Of a stretch of 13,814 nucleotides of DNA, positions 1-6,066 are shown in pieces (positions within the stretch are counted from its first letter, which is position 1; every line of letters begins with the position of its first letter). A program made the translations under genes and the position numbers. This DNA is from an uncultured Erysipelotrichaceae bacterium (lineage in GTDB: Bacteria > Bacillota_I > Bacilli_A > Erysipelotrichales > Erysipelotrichaceae), in contig CADBMY010000016.1 of assembly GCA_902795905.1 (NCBI GenBank), positions 1 to 13,814 on the forward strand, given 5' to 3'. A model generated the notes under the pieces. It was not told where the DNA came from. It ran no database searches and saw only the letters and a list, made by a program, of their open reading frames with translations.

Positions 1-291
1 TCCGGTCTGACCGTAGACTATGCCGGAAAGCTTGGGGCCGGGGTCATCATCCGCGGTATCCGTGCTGTCAGTGACTATGAATATGAATTGCAGCAGGCAA
101 CAGCCAACCAGACGCTTGATCCGAATATCGAGACTCTGTTCATGATTGCACAGCCGAAGTATTCATTCCTGAGTTCATCAACAGTCAAGGAGATCGCATA
201 CGGCGGCGGTGATATCGCACCGTTTCTGCCGGCAGAGATCACCGAGAAGGTAAGAGAGGCTCTTGCCAAGCAGGGCACACTATTGCTTTAA
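1..291 (+). CDS. coaD: Phosphopantetheine adenylyltransferase, C-terminal part (5' end outside window)
   Basis: The reading frame is open from base 1 and ends at TAA 289-291, giving 96 residues of a protein usually about 160 long. The nucleotidyltransferase N-terminus with the HxGH motif is therefore outside the window. What remains matches the CoaD C-terminal half: an RG-R-AVSDYEYE segment (starting near visible residue 19), an IE-T-F-MIAQP segment, and the SFLSSSTVKEIA segment that helps bind nucleotide. The family transfers AMP from ATP to 4'-phosphopantetheine, the penultimate step of coenzyme A synthesis, in the cytosol. An internal ATG at 88 is not a real start, because homology runs upstream of it. 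The gene is the last of its transcription unit: a strong terminator follows about 40 bases downstream. Confidence 0.95.
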   Translation, partial: SGLTVDYAGKLGAGVIIRGIRAVSDYEYELQQATANQTLDPNIETLFMIAQPKYSFLSSSTVKEIAYGGGDIAPFLPAEITEKVREALAKQGTLLL

Positions 292-332
292 CGGGGAATA
301 AACAAAGGTAAAACCTGTATTTGTAAATCGAG

Positions 333-369
333 AACGGCCGGATTGGATCCGGCTGTTTTCTTTCTTTTC
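333..369 (+). terminator. Rho-independent terminator after coaD
   Basis: An 11-bp stem pairs 333-343 with 347-357 (one G-T pair) around a 3-base loop, with seven perfect GC-rich pairs next to the loop. A T-rich run follows to 369. It separates coaD from the membrane protein gene downstream. Confidence 0.9.
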
Positions 370-429
370 AATACATATAAGCATTTTTATCGACGGGATA
401 CTGTATGATGAAATCAGGAATAGTCATAT

Positions 430-957
430 ATGAAGCAGGAGAATGGTACGTATACCTGGCAGTATGATCTGGATATGAAAGAAAACAAGTCAGTCTTTTC
501 GGTTGCGCTGATGGCTGTTCTTGGTTCTCTTCTGCCGATCTTTCTTTTGCTTGTGTATCTTTCGGTAAAAGATGGTGTATCCCCGGATGATCTGCTGATG
601 ACGCTGATGATTACCGGCGGCACACTGCTAGTCATTCTTCTGATCACTGTATTCGCATACAAGCTGGTCAGTACCTCCTACGGCGGTACCTATCACATGC
701 TGTTTCGGATGGATGAAACCGGCATTGGATTCCGACGGATAAGCGGAAGAGCAGAGACAGAAGAGACTGTTACAGACAGATACAGAATGGACGGATATTC
801 GGATTTTGCCAAAGTCAGAAAGATCCGCTGTAAGCGTGAGAGTAACCTGATTTATGTTATTTCACCGTTTCTGATCAATATGATCTATGTTCCGGAAAAA
901 GACTACGATTTTGTGTATCGTTATATCCGTGAAAGATGTCCGCAGGCAAGAGTTTGA
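430..957 (+). CDS. Two-TM membrane protein, YcxB-like C-terminal domain
   Basis: This is a 175-residue protein with no signal peptide. Two hydrophobic segments lie at about residues 22-45 and 55-80, followed by a soluble C-terminal domain of about 90 residues. That domain looks beta-rich (a DETGIGFRR strand, a VRKIRCKRESNLIYVIS stretch) and ends with a YVPEKDYDFVYRYIRERC segment. This order of two membrane helices, a PH-like sheet and a closing P-K/E-x-D-F plus helix resembles YcxB-family proteins, whose function is unknown; I assign it by pattern only. An AGGAA sequence (416-420) lies 9 bases before the ATG. The gene stands alone between the coaD terminator and the lysR promoter. No good terminator follows: a T-run at 991-997 comes after only weak pairing (GATAA 956-960 with TTATC 986-990). 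Confidence 0.8.
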   Translation: MKQENGTYTWQYDLDMKENKSVFSVALMAVLGSLLPIFLLLVYLSVKDGVSPDDLLMTLMITGGTLLVILLITVFAYKLVSTSYGGTYHMLFRMDETGIGFRRISGRAETEETVTDRYRMDGYSDFAKVRKIRCKRESNLIYVISPFLINMIYVPEKDYDFVYRYIRERCPQARV

Positions 958-985
958 TAATCCTGTTTATATGAAGGAAATCCGC

Positions 986-1058
986 TTATCTTTTTTTATA
1001 TAGTACGCACTATAATGATAGTGAACAATAAATGTTTTTTATACATACAATGTGAGGA
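986..1058 (+). promoter_or_regulatory. Promoter and probable autoregulatory site of the LysR gene
   Basis: A perfect -10 hexamer TATAAT is at 1011-1016; the best -35 (TTATCT 986-991) is weak, which suits an activated or regulated promoter. Overlapping the -10 are three alternating half-sites at 9-bp steps: ATAGT (1000-1004), ACTAT (1009-1013) and ATAGT (1018-1022). They form two overlapping dyads, TATAGT-acgc-ACTATA and CACTAT-aatg-ATAGTG. LysR proteins bind such interrupted dyads as tetramers. GAGGA (1054-1058) is the ribosome binding site, 6 bases before the start. Confidence 0.6.
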
Positions 1059-1064
1059 TAAATC

Positions 1065-1940
1065 ATGCTGAAAATAAACGATCTGATTTATTTTGTTAAA
1101 GTAGCAGAAACCGGCAATGTCACAAAAGCAGCTGAACAGTTGTATGTTTCTCAGCCGGCAGTATCGCATTCAATCAAATCACTGGAAAAGGAGATCGGGA
1201 CAGAACTTTTTACCCGCAGAGATCGCAATCGTATTGAAATTAATCCGGCAGGACAGATCGTACTGAGACATGCCAAAGCGATCTTGGAGAATATTGAACA
1301 GATAAAAAGTGAAGTGAGTCAGCTGGAAGCTGCAGAGAAACCTGTACGTTTCTCTGTCCAGGCTGCTGCTCCTGTTATCGATAAATTCGTGCAATACTAT
1401 AAAAATAACATCAGCAATCTGACTGTTGATTATATCTTGGATGAAGAAGATGATACCTGGGATATCAGACTGTTTTCTTCCATGGAGAATATCCGGCGTG
1501 AGAGTATTAGTAAAGTAATGAATGAGAAGATCGTTGCAGTGATGTCCAACCATCATTCACTGGCTTCTAAAGCTATGATAAGCAGGGAGGATATCATGTC
1601 TTCCGCCTGGATCACTCTTCCTAAAGGAAAGAATCTGAGAAAAACGATAGATGAGTACTGCAGGATTGCGGCAATCAGACCGGCTTCAAGGGTTGAAGCC
1701 AAAACAGCAATATCCATGCTTGAATGTATCAAAGCAAATATGGGAATAGGGTTACTTCCTCAGCTGACATGGGTACCGGCAGATAATGAGATTACCATCA
1801 GAGCGATCGATGACCCTCTGGCAGTAAGAACCCTGTACATCGAATACAACAGAAACAGTCATAACAAAAATGCAGAAGCGTTGGGAAGATATCTGACTCA
1901 GCATTTTGAACAATATCTGAAGGAAACCCTTAAGCTATAA
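1065..1940 (+). CDS. LysR-family transcriptional regulator
   Basis: This is a 291-residue, full-length LysR regulator. The N-terminal winged helix-turn-helix covers residues 1-60: a FVKVAETGNVTKAAEQL helix pair, then a SQPAVSHSIKSLEKEIG recognition helix, then the GTELFTRR wing. A linker helix runs from about 62 to 90. The effector-binding domain from about 94 keeps the typical late NMGIGLLP segment (225-232). GAGGA lies 6 bases before ATG 1065. Unusually for the family, it is not divergent from its neighbour: a solute-binding protein gene follows on the same strand, separated by a terminator. Control of that downstream gene and of itself is an inference, supported by repeated short motifs in both promoters (TTTATACATAC at 1038-1048 and 1948-1958). 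The effector is unknown. Confidence 0.95.
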   Translation: MLKINDLIYFVKVAETGNVTKAAEQLYVSQPAVSHSIKSLEKEIGTELFTRRDRNRIEINPAGQIVLRHAKAILENIEQIKSEVSQLEAAEKPVRFSVQAAAPVIDKFVQYYKNNISNLTVDYILDEEDDTWDIRLFSSMENIRRESISKVMNEKIVAVMSNHHSLASKAMISREDIMSSAWITLPKGKNLRKTIDEYCRIAAIRPASRVEAKTAISMLECIKANMGIGLLPQLTWVPADNEITIRAIDDPLAVRTLYIEYNRNSHNKNAEALGRYLTQHFEQYLKETLKL

Positions 1941-1969
1941 AAGATCGTTTATACATACGGTCTTTTTTT
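1939..1969 (+). terminator. Rho-independent terminator after lysR-type gene
   Basis: A 9-bp stem (1939-1947 with 1958-1966, one T-G pair) encloses a 10-base loop and runs into a T tract to 1969. It overlaps the stop codon of the regulator. The loop holds TTTATACATAC, which also occurs upstream of the regulator gene. Confidence 0.8.
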
Positions 1970-2017
1970 GTATTGTTCAAAAACATACGGGGATGATACT
2001 TTTTGCCTGTAAGGAGG
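1953..2017 (+). promoter_or_regulatory. Putative promoter and operator region of the oligopeptide-binding protein gene
   Basis: A weak promoter can be read as TTGTTC (1973-1978), 16 bases, GATACT (1995-2000). The 8-mer ACATACGG occurs at 1953-1960 and again at 1983-1990, exactly 30 bases (about three helical turns) apart and flanking the -35. This arrangement suits a regulator bound to one face of the DNA, possibly the LysR protein upstream. The ribosome binding site AAGGAGG (2011-2017) is strong but 13 bases from the ATG, longer than the usual 6-9. Confidence 0.4.
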
Positions 2018-2030
2018 AAAGATCCACAAT

Positions 2031-3737
2031 ATGAAAACAAGGAGTATAATTTCTGCTCTGACAGCTGCACTGCTTCTGGCGGGATGTTCACAGTCAGCAC
2101 CTAGTCAGCCGTCGAGCACATCCCAGGCTTCAAGTGAACCTGCAGCAACCGAGGAGACACAGTTTAGTCCTGCAATCCAGACTTTAAGGGAAATGGAAAC
2201 ACTGACCAAACCTGTTGCGACAGGAGAAAAGAAGGGTAATGTTACAATGGGCCCGGATTCCGACAAGAAGACGATGGTAGCTTCCGGTGCGATGACATTC
2301 GAAACTCTCGATCCGTTCTTTATTAACGGTATTGAAGGTATGAGGATCGGCAGTGTGTATCTCGACAAAATGTGGGTAACTGCTGTTGGTGAACCTAATG
2401 AAATAGGTATTCTTGTCAAGGACTGGTCGATTCAGGATGATAATATGACGATCGACTGGGAGATCTACGACAATATCTATGATTTTGAAGGCAATCATAT
2501 TACAGCTAGCGATCTTGACTGGTTCTACAACAAGTATATTGAGACAAGAGCTATGGCTAACCTGACTGACTTCCATATGACCGGTGAATATACAGGTCAG
2601 CTGAAGCTGAAGAATCCGTACTATCCGGGTTTCCTTGCCAACGCGACAAGCAGTATCGTTGCCATCAGCCAGGCAGAATACGAAAAGGATCCGGAACGCT
2701 TCCGTAATGATCCTGTTGGTACCGGTCAGTACAGATGTATTGACTTCAAATCCGGTGCTACCGCGACATTCATGCAGACATATAACTGGTGGGGAGATCC
2801 CGAGAAGCTTCCCGGACATCTGAAAGCTAATGTAGACGTTGTTCGTTATGACGTTATTCTTGAACAGCAGCAGATTCAGACAGCTCTCGAGACAAATACG
2901 ATCCAGATCTATGATATCAGTGCTTCGACTGCTGAAGATTTCGTCAACAGCGGTAAAGTCAAAGTCTTGAAGTATCCGTGCTCGTGGCCGGTACTGCTGA
3001 CACTGAACTCCGCACCTGGTGCCGTATTTGAAAACAATCCTACGCTGCGTAAGGCAATTGCGTATGCGATCGACTATGATGCACTGGCACTGGCTGCTAC
3101 AAAGGGCACAGGTTCCGGTATGACAACATTCGGCTATGAAGGTCTTGTCGGCTACAACAAAGAATGGGAAAAACCCGGAAATCATATCTCCTATGATCCT
3201 GAAAAGGCTGCTCAGCTTCTTGAAGAAGCCGGATACAAGCCCGGTGAACTGAAACTGCGCTTTATTACCAACCAGAACAGTGAAGCCAACCTCGTCATCC
3301 AGGCATCTCTTGCAGCAATCGGTGTAGACTTTGAGATCAATGTCATGGACGAAGTTCAGTATCTTGACGCAAGATTTGCGGCTGTGCAGAACGAGTGGGA
3401 TGTCTGCGGTTATGCAATGAGCCCTAACGGTTTCCTGATGAACGGCTTCTATATGCTGTGTGATATAACACGTCTTGCGACAGGTGCAGCTTACGGAAAC
3501 AAGGACCAGGAACTGCATGACCTGATGATGGATGCTCTCTATGACCAGACACAGGAAAAGATCGACAAGGTCTACTATGCTCTGGAAGACAAAATGTACT
3601 ATGTGCCGGAGTATCAGTACAACAACTGGGTAGGTGCATATGAGAAGATCGAGGCTGGTTATCCTGAGACAGGTTTCAAAATCTTCCCGCAGTCCTGCAT
3701 CTTCGCAGATGATTACGACGTATATTACGAAAAATAA
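2031..3737 (+). CDS. Oligopeptide/dipeptide-type ABC transporter solute-binding lipoprotein (SBP family 5), orphan
   Basis: This is a 568-residue exported lipoprotein. The signal peptide runs from MKTRS through a hydrophobic core to the lipobox LLAGC, with lipid-modified Cys19. A Ser/Pro/Ala/Glu-rich flexible linker (about 20-44) tethers the protein to the membrane. The rest has the family-5 fold: TFETLDPFF near the start, an NDPVGTGQYR segment (normally N-PVGTGPY), LRKAIAYAIDYDAL, and YDPEKAAQLLEEAGY. The family (OppA/DppA/NikA) captures peptides or other small ligands for an ABC importer. No matching permease or ATPase genes lie beside it, so it must use transporter parts encoded elsewhere or act as a receptor. 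It sits between a LysR regulator and an SGNH hydrolase on the same strand. The ligand cannot be told from the sequence. Confidence 0.93.
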   Translation: MKTRSIISALTAALLLAGCSQSAPSQPSSTSQASSEPAATEETQFSPAIQTLREMETLTKPVATGEKKGNVTMGPDSDKKTMVASGAMTFETLDPFFINGIEGMRIGSVYLDKMWVTAVGEPNEIGILVKDWSIQDDNMTIDWEIYDNIYDFEGNHITASDLDWFYNKYIETRAMANLTDFHMTGEYTGQLKLKNPYYPGFLANATSSIVAISQAEYEKDPERFRNDPVGTGQYRCIDFKSGATATFMQTYNWWGDPEKLPGHLKANVDVVRYDVILEQQQIQTALETNTIQIYDISASTAEDFVNSGKVKVLKYPCSWPVLLTLNSAPGAVFENNPTLRKAIAYAIDYDALALAATKGTGSGMTTFGYEGLVGYNKEWEKPGNHISYDPEKAAQLLEEAGYKPGELKLRFITNQNSEANLVIQASLAAIGVDFEINVMDEVQYLDARFAAVQNEWDVCGYAMSPNGFLMNGFYMLCDITRLATGAAYGNKDQELHDLMMDALYDQTQEKIDKVYYALEDKMYYVPEYQYNNWVGAYEKIEAGYPETGFKIFPQSCIFADDYDVYYEK

Positions 3738-3744
3738 TCTATAA

Positions 3745-3760
3745 CAGGTGGGGTGACCTG
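3745..3760. repeat. Short dyad in the gap after the solute-binding protein
   Basis: CAGGT (3745-3749) and ACCTG (3756-3760) form a 5-bp inverted repeat around a G-rich 6-base centre, just downstream of the stop codon. It has no T-run. It may be a small RNA hairpin ahead of the larger hairpin at 3766-3798, or chance. Confidence 0.35.
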
Positions 3761-3765
3761 ACTAG

Positions 3766-3798
3766 TCTGAAAGGGAAACGCTTGGTTTCCCTTTTAGA
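3766..3798 (+). terminator. Long intergenic hairpin, terminator or read-through/processing element
   Basis: A perfect 10-bp stem (3770-3779 with 3785-3794) encloses the 5-base loop GCTTG. Pairing continues outward through one G-T and three further pairs to about 14 bp (3766-3779 with 3785-3798). Only four T residues follow the C-rich arm before AGATA, so termination may be partial, letting the SGNH hydrolase gene be transcribed from the upstream promoter at a lower level. Confidence 0.65.
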
Positions 3799-3818
3799 TA
3801 CAACATGGAGGCATTAAC

Positions 3819-4718
3819 ATGATAATGAAGTTTGATGATGCACCGCTGCGGTTTCTGATCAAATTTGATCTGACGGAACAGTTGGTTCATGAGTTCTTTC
3901 CTGTTCTTGATGAAGAAACGGTGGGAATGACTCTGAGCGGTGCGGCTGAAAAAGCAGGATTCAGTGATCAGAAGAAAGCGGATCTTCAGAAAGCTCTGCA
4001 GGAGACAACAGAAAAGTTCAATAAGATCACTGTAAAAGAAGCCATGGAGTTCGGACCGGATACAGATATAAATTCAGGACAGATGAACTGGGGCACACCG
4101 GAAAAGAAGGAGATCTGTGTCAGTTATCTGGAAAAGAAGTATGCCGGCAGAACCGGGGAGATCGTTTTCTACGGTCCGTCCAATATCACACTCTGGCATT
4201 CACTGGAGAGGGATATGCGGCCATGGAAGGCACAGAATCACGGCATGGGCGGCTGTACGGATGAAGACATGATGCATTATGCGGACAGACTGCTGTATCC
4301 GTTTGAACCGAAAGCTGTCTTCTTCCAGACCGGATCCAACGATCTGGCGATGGGTTTCACACTGGAACAGGTGCTGGCAAACAAAAGGAAAATGTATACC
4401 GAGTTTCTGGAGAAGATGCCGCAGGCAAATCTGATCGTCATGAGCGGACTTCCTTTGCCGGGGAGAATGGAATTCTGGAAAGCTACCGAAGAAACCAATC
4501 ACCATCTGGAGAAAATGTGTGAAGAGTTTGACCGCCTGTATTTCATGGATTCATCTCATGTCATGATGAGCAATACAGGAGAAGAAAAATACCGTTATGA
4601 AGACGGAAGATATTTCCGTCCTGAGCTCTTCCGGCAGGATCGTATCCATCTGAATGTCAGGGGACATGAAGAATGGACGAAGCTGATGAAGGAAATGCTT
4701 GTCAAACTTGGATTATGA
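3819..4718 (+). CDS. SGNH/GDSL-family hydrolase, cytosolic
   Basis: This is a 299-residue protein with no signal peptide or membrane segment. The first ~112 residues are an extra charged, helical N-terminal region I do not recognise. The SGNH core follows: block I is FYGPSN (117-122) with nucleophile candidate Ser121; block II has HGMGG (Gly144); block III is QTGSND with Asn174; block V is DRIH with Asp274 and His277. All four SGNH residues are present. Block I is G-P-S instead of G-D-S, and the context (FYG-S-ITLW) matches the subgroup that usually reads F-Y-G-S-S-S-I-x-x-W. Such enzymes are esterases or deacylases acting on small esters or acylated sugars; the substrate here is unknown. GGAGG (3807-3811) sits 7 bases before ATG 3819. 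A second in-frame ATG (3825) is less well placed. It follows the orphan binding protein across a hairpin. Confidence 0.88.
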   Translation: MIMKFDDAPLRFLIKFDLTEQLVHEFFPVLDEETVGMTLSGAAEKAGFSDQKKADLQKALQETTEKFNKITVKEAMEFGPDTDINSGQMNWGTPEKKEICVSYLEKKYAGRTGEIVFYGPSNITLWHSLERDMRPWKAQNHGMGGCTDEDMMHYADRLLYPFEPKAVFFQTGSNDLAMGFTLEQVLANKRKMYTEFLEKMPQANLIVMSGLPLPGRMEFWKATEETNHHLEKMCEEFDRLYFMDSSHVMMSNTGEEKYRYEDGRYFRPELFRQDRIHLNVRGHEEWTKLMKEMLVKLGL

Positions 4719-4720
4719 AA

Positions 4721-4747
4721 CGAAGATCACCGAAAGGTGGTCTTTTT
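4721..4747 (+). terminator. Rho-independent terminator after the SGNH hydrolase
   Basis: A 9-bp stem (4723-4731 with 4736-4744, one T-G pair) is capped by a stable GAAA tetraloop and followed by a T5 run (4743-4747). It insulates the operon that starts at 4827. Confidence 0.9.
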
Positions 4748-4759
4748 CAATCTTAAGAA

Positions 4760-4826
4760 TTGACTTGTTGCGCTGTATTAGTACACATAGTACAATTAGT
4801 ACAGATAGTACAGATGGAGGTGGAGG
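4760..4826 (+). promoter_or_regulatory. Promoter with four tandem TAGTACA repeats (GntR operator candidate)
   Basis: A -35-like TTGACT is at 4760-4765. The matching -10 is uncertain: TACACA (4782-4787, 16-base spacer), or TACAAT (4791-4796) paired with a weaker TTGCGC (4768-4773). Four contiguous 9-bp repeats of the form WTAGTACAN follow, at 4778-4786, 4787-4795, 4796-4804 and 4805-4813, covering the -10 and start region. The first overlaps a near-palindrome TGTA-TTAG-TACA (4774-4785). Repression by the GntR protein encoded next is the likely role. Two GGAGG sequences (4816-4820, 4822-4826) precede the start; the first is correctly spaced, the second abuts the ATG. Confidence 0.75.
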
Positions 4827-5180
4827 ATGTTCCTACTGAACTTACAAAGTAAAGTACCGATCTATGAACAGATCCTGTCACAGATCATCCGCTTCATCGA
4901 TGCAGGTGTGATGAATCCCGGCGACAAGCTTCCCTCGGTAAGACAGCTGGCTCTGGATAACGGGATCAATCCCAATACCGTAGCCAGGGCATATGCCATG
5001 TTGGAGGAGAAGGGATATGTATATAACCTGCCGAAGAAGGGTGTATATGTGGCAGAGAAGATCAGTAAAGACACGGGAAAGGATGAAATGATCCGCAGTG
5101 TGCTGAAGCCGCTGAAAGATAACGGAACAACTAAAGAAGAGATCATGCATGTACTGGATGAGCTCTATCCGGAGGACTGA
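4827..5180 (+). CDS. YtrA-subfamily GntR transcriptional repressor
   Basis: This is a 117-residue short GntR regulator. The start matches the family hallmark (SKVPIYEQI at residues 8-16). The winged helix includes GDKLPSVRQLA and the recognition helix NPNTVARAYAMLEEKGYVY, with the wing at LPKKGVYV. Only a ~40-residue helical tail for dimerisation follows, instead of a ligand-binding domain; this defines the YtrA type. Members repress operons that begin with their own gene and continue with ABC transporter genes, often in response to cell-wall-active antibiotics. Here the stop codon is one base before the ATPase start, and the ATPase ribosome binding site lies inside this gene, implying translational coupling. 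Four tandem TAGTACA repeats in its promoter are the probable binding sites. Confidence 0.95.
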   Translation: MFLLNLQSKVPIYEQILSQIIRFIDAGVMNPGDKLPSVRQLALDNGINPNTVARAYAMLEEKGYVYNLPKKGVYVAEKISKDTGKDEMIRSVLKPLKDNGTTKEEIMHVLDELYPED

Positions 5181-5181
5181 T

Positions 5182-6066
5182 ATGTTAGAGATCAAGAATG
5201 TATATAAGAAATTCAAGGATAAGGAAGTACTGAAGGGACTGTCGCTGGAAGTAGCAGATGGTTCGATCTTCGGTCTGGTCGGTGTCAACGGTGCCGGTAA
5301 GAGTACACTGCTGAGGCTGATTGCAGGTGTCTACCGCAGCGACAGCGGAGAGATCACCTGGAATGGCGAAGATACGTATAAGAACGAGAAGATCCGCAGT
5401 CAGATCGCCTTTGTCTCCGATGAACAGTATTATCCGATCGGCAGTACGGTAGAATCACTGAAGCTTCTCTACGAGACCGTATATGACTTTGACGAAGAGG
5501 CATATCAGAAGTATCTGAAGGTCTTTGAACTGGAGCCGAAGATGTCGATCAACACGCTGTCCAAGGGCATGAAGAGAAGAGTATCACTGCTGTTTGCGCT
5601 GTCCATCCATGCCGGACTGATCCTGCTGGATGAGGCATATGACGGACTGGAACCTCTTGCCAGACTTCGCTTCAAGCATGCGCTGACGGAACTGATCGAA
5701 GATGAACATGTATCGGTGATCATCTCCAGTCATAACCTGAAGGAGCTTGAGGATATCTGTGATTCCTTCGGTATTCTGGAAGACGGGAAGATCATCAGCT
5801 ACGGTGATCTGCTGCAGTCCAAGGAAAGAATAAACAAGTATCAGCTTGTCTTTGAGAAAGAGCCTGTACGCAGTGATTTCGATGCCTTCGATGTTCTGCA
5901 CTATGAGAATGAAGGCAGAGTGTGCAAGCTTGTCATCCGCGGGGATGAAGAGGAAGTGACAGCGAAACTGAATGAGATGAAACCTGTACTGATGGATGTA
6001 CTGCAGGTCAACTTCGAAGAACTGTTTATCTATGAACTGGAAAGCAGGGGTACCGGAAATGAATAA
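5182..6066 (+). CDS. ABC transporter ATP-binding protein (YtrB-like)
   Basis: This is a 294-residue ATPase. I place the start at ATG 5182, giving the usual MLEIKNVYKKF opening; GGAGG (5171-5175) is 6 bases upstream, and an upstream in-frame ATG (5149) lies inside the GntR gene. Walker A is GVNGAGKST (34-42). The signature is LSKGM (126-130) rather than LSGGQ, a variant common in this exporter class. Walker B is LILLDE (146-151) followed by a D-loop-like GLEP, and the H-loop His is 184 in SSHNLKEL. A C-terminal region of about 80 residues follows the core. It powers the permease encoded next, whose start overlaps its end by 8 bases. The YtrA regulator in front points to an exporter or antibiotic-response transporter, not an importer; no binding protein is present. 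Confidence 0.95.
   Translation: MLEIKNVYKKFKDKEVLKGLSLEVADGSIFGLVGVNGAGKSTLLRLIAGVYRSDSGEITWNGEDTYKNEKIRSQIAFVSDEQYYPIGSTVESLKLLYETVYDFDEEAYQKYLKVFELEPKMSINTLSKGMKRRVSLLFALSIHAGLILLDEAYDGLEPLARLRFKHALTELIEDEHVSVIISSHNLKELEDICDSFGILEDGKIISYGDLLQSKERINKYQLVFEKEPVRSDFDAFDVLHYENEGRVCKLVIRGDEEEVTAKLNEMKPVLMDVLQVNFEELFIYELESRGTGNE

Noticed and set aside
402..410. -10-like TATGAT before the two-TM protein gene
   Set aside because: There is no -35 at a proper distance, and the implied start would leave almost no leader ahead of the ribosome binding site.
2184..3518. 444-codon open frame on the minus strand
   Set aside because: It lies wholly inside the solute-binding protein gene, whose homology, lipobox and ribosome binding site are clear. 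The minus-strand product is Cys/His/Ile-rich without family motifs, as expected of a shadow frame caused by codon usage.
5149..5181. Upstream start for the ABC ATPase
   Set aside because: It lies inside the GntR coding region. ATG 5182 has GGAGG at 6 bases and gives the standard ATPase N-terminus.
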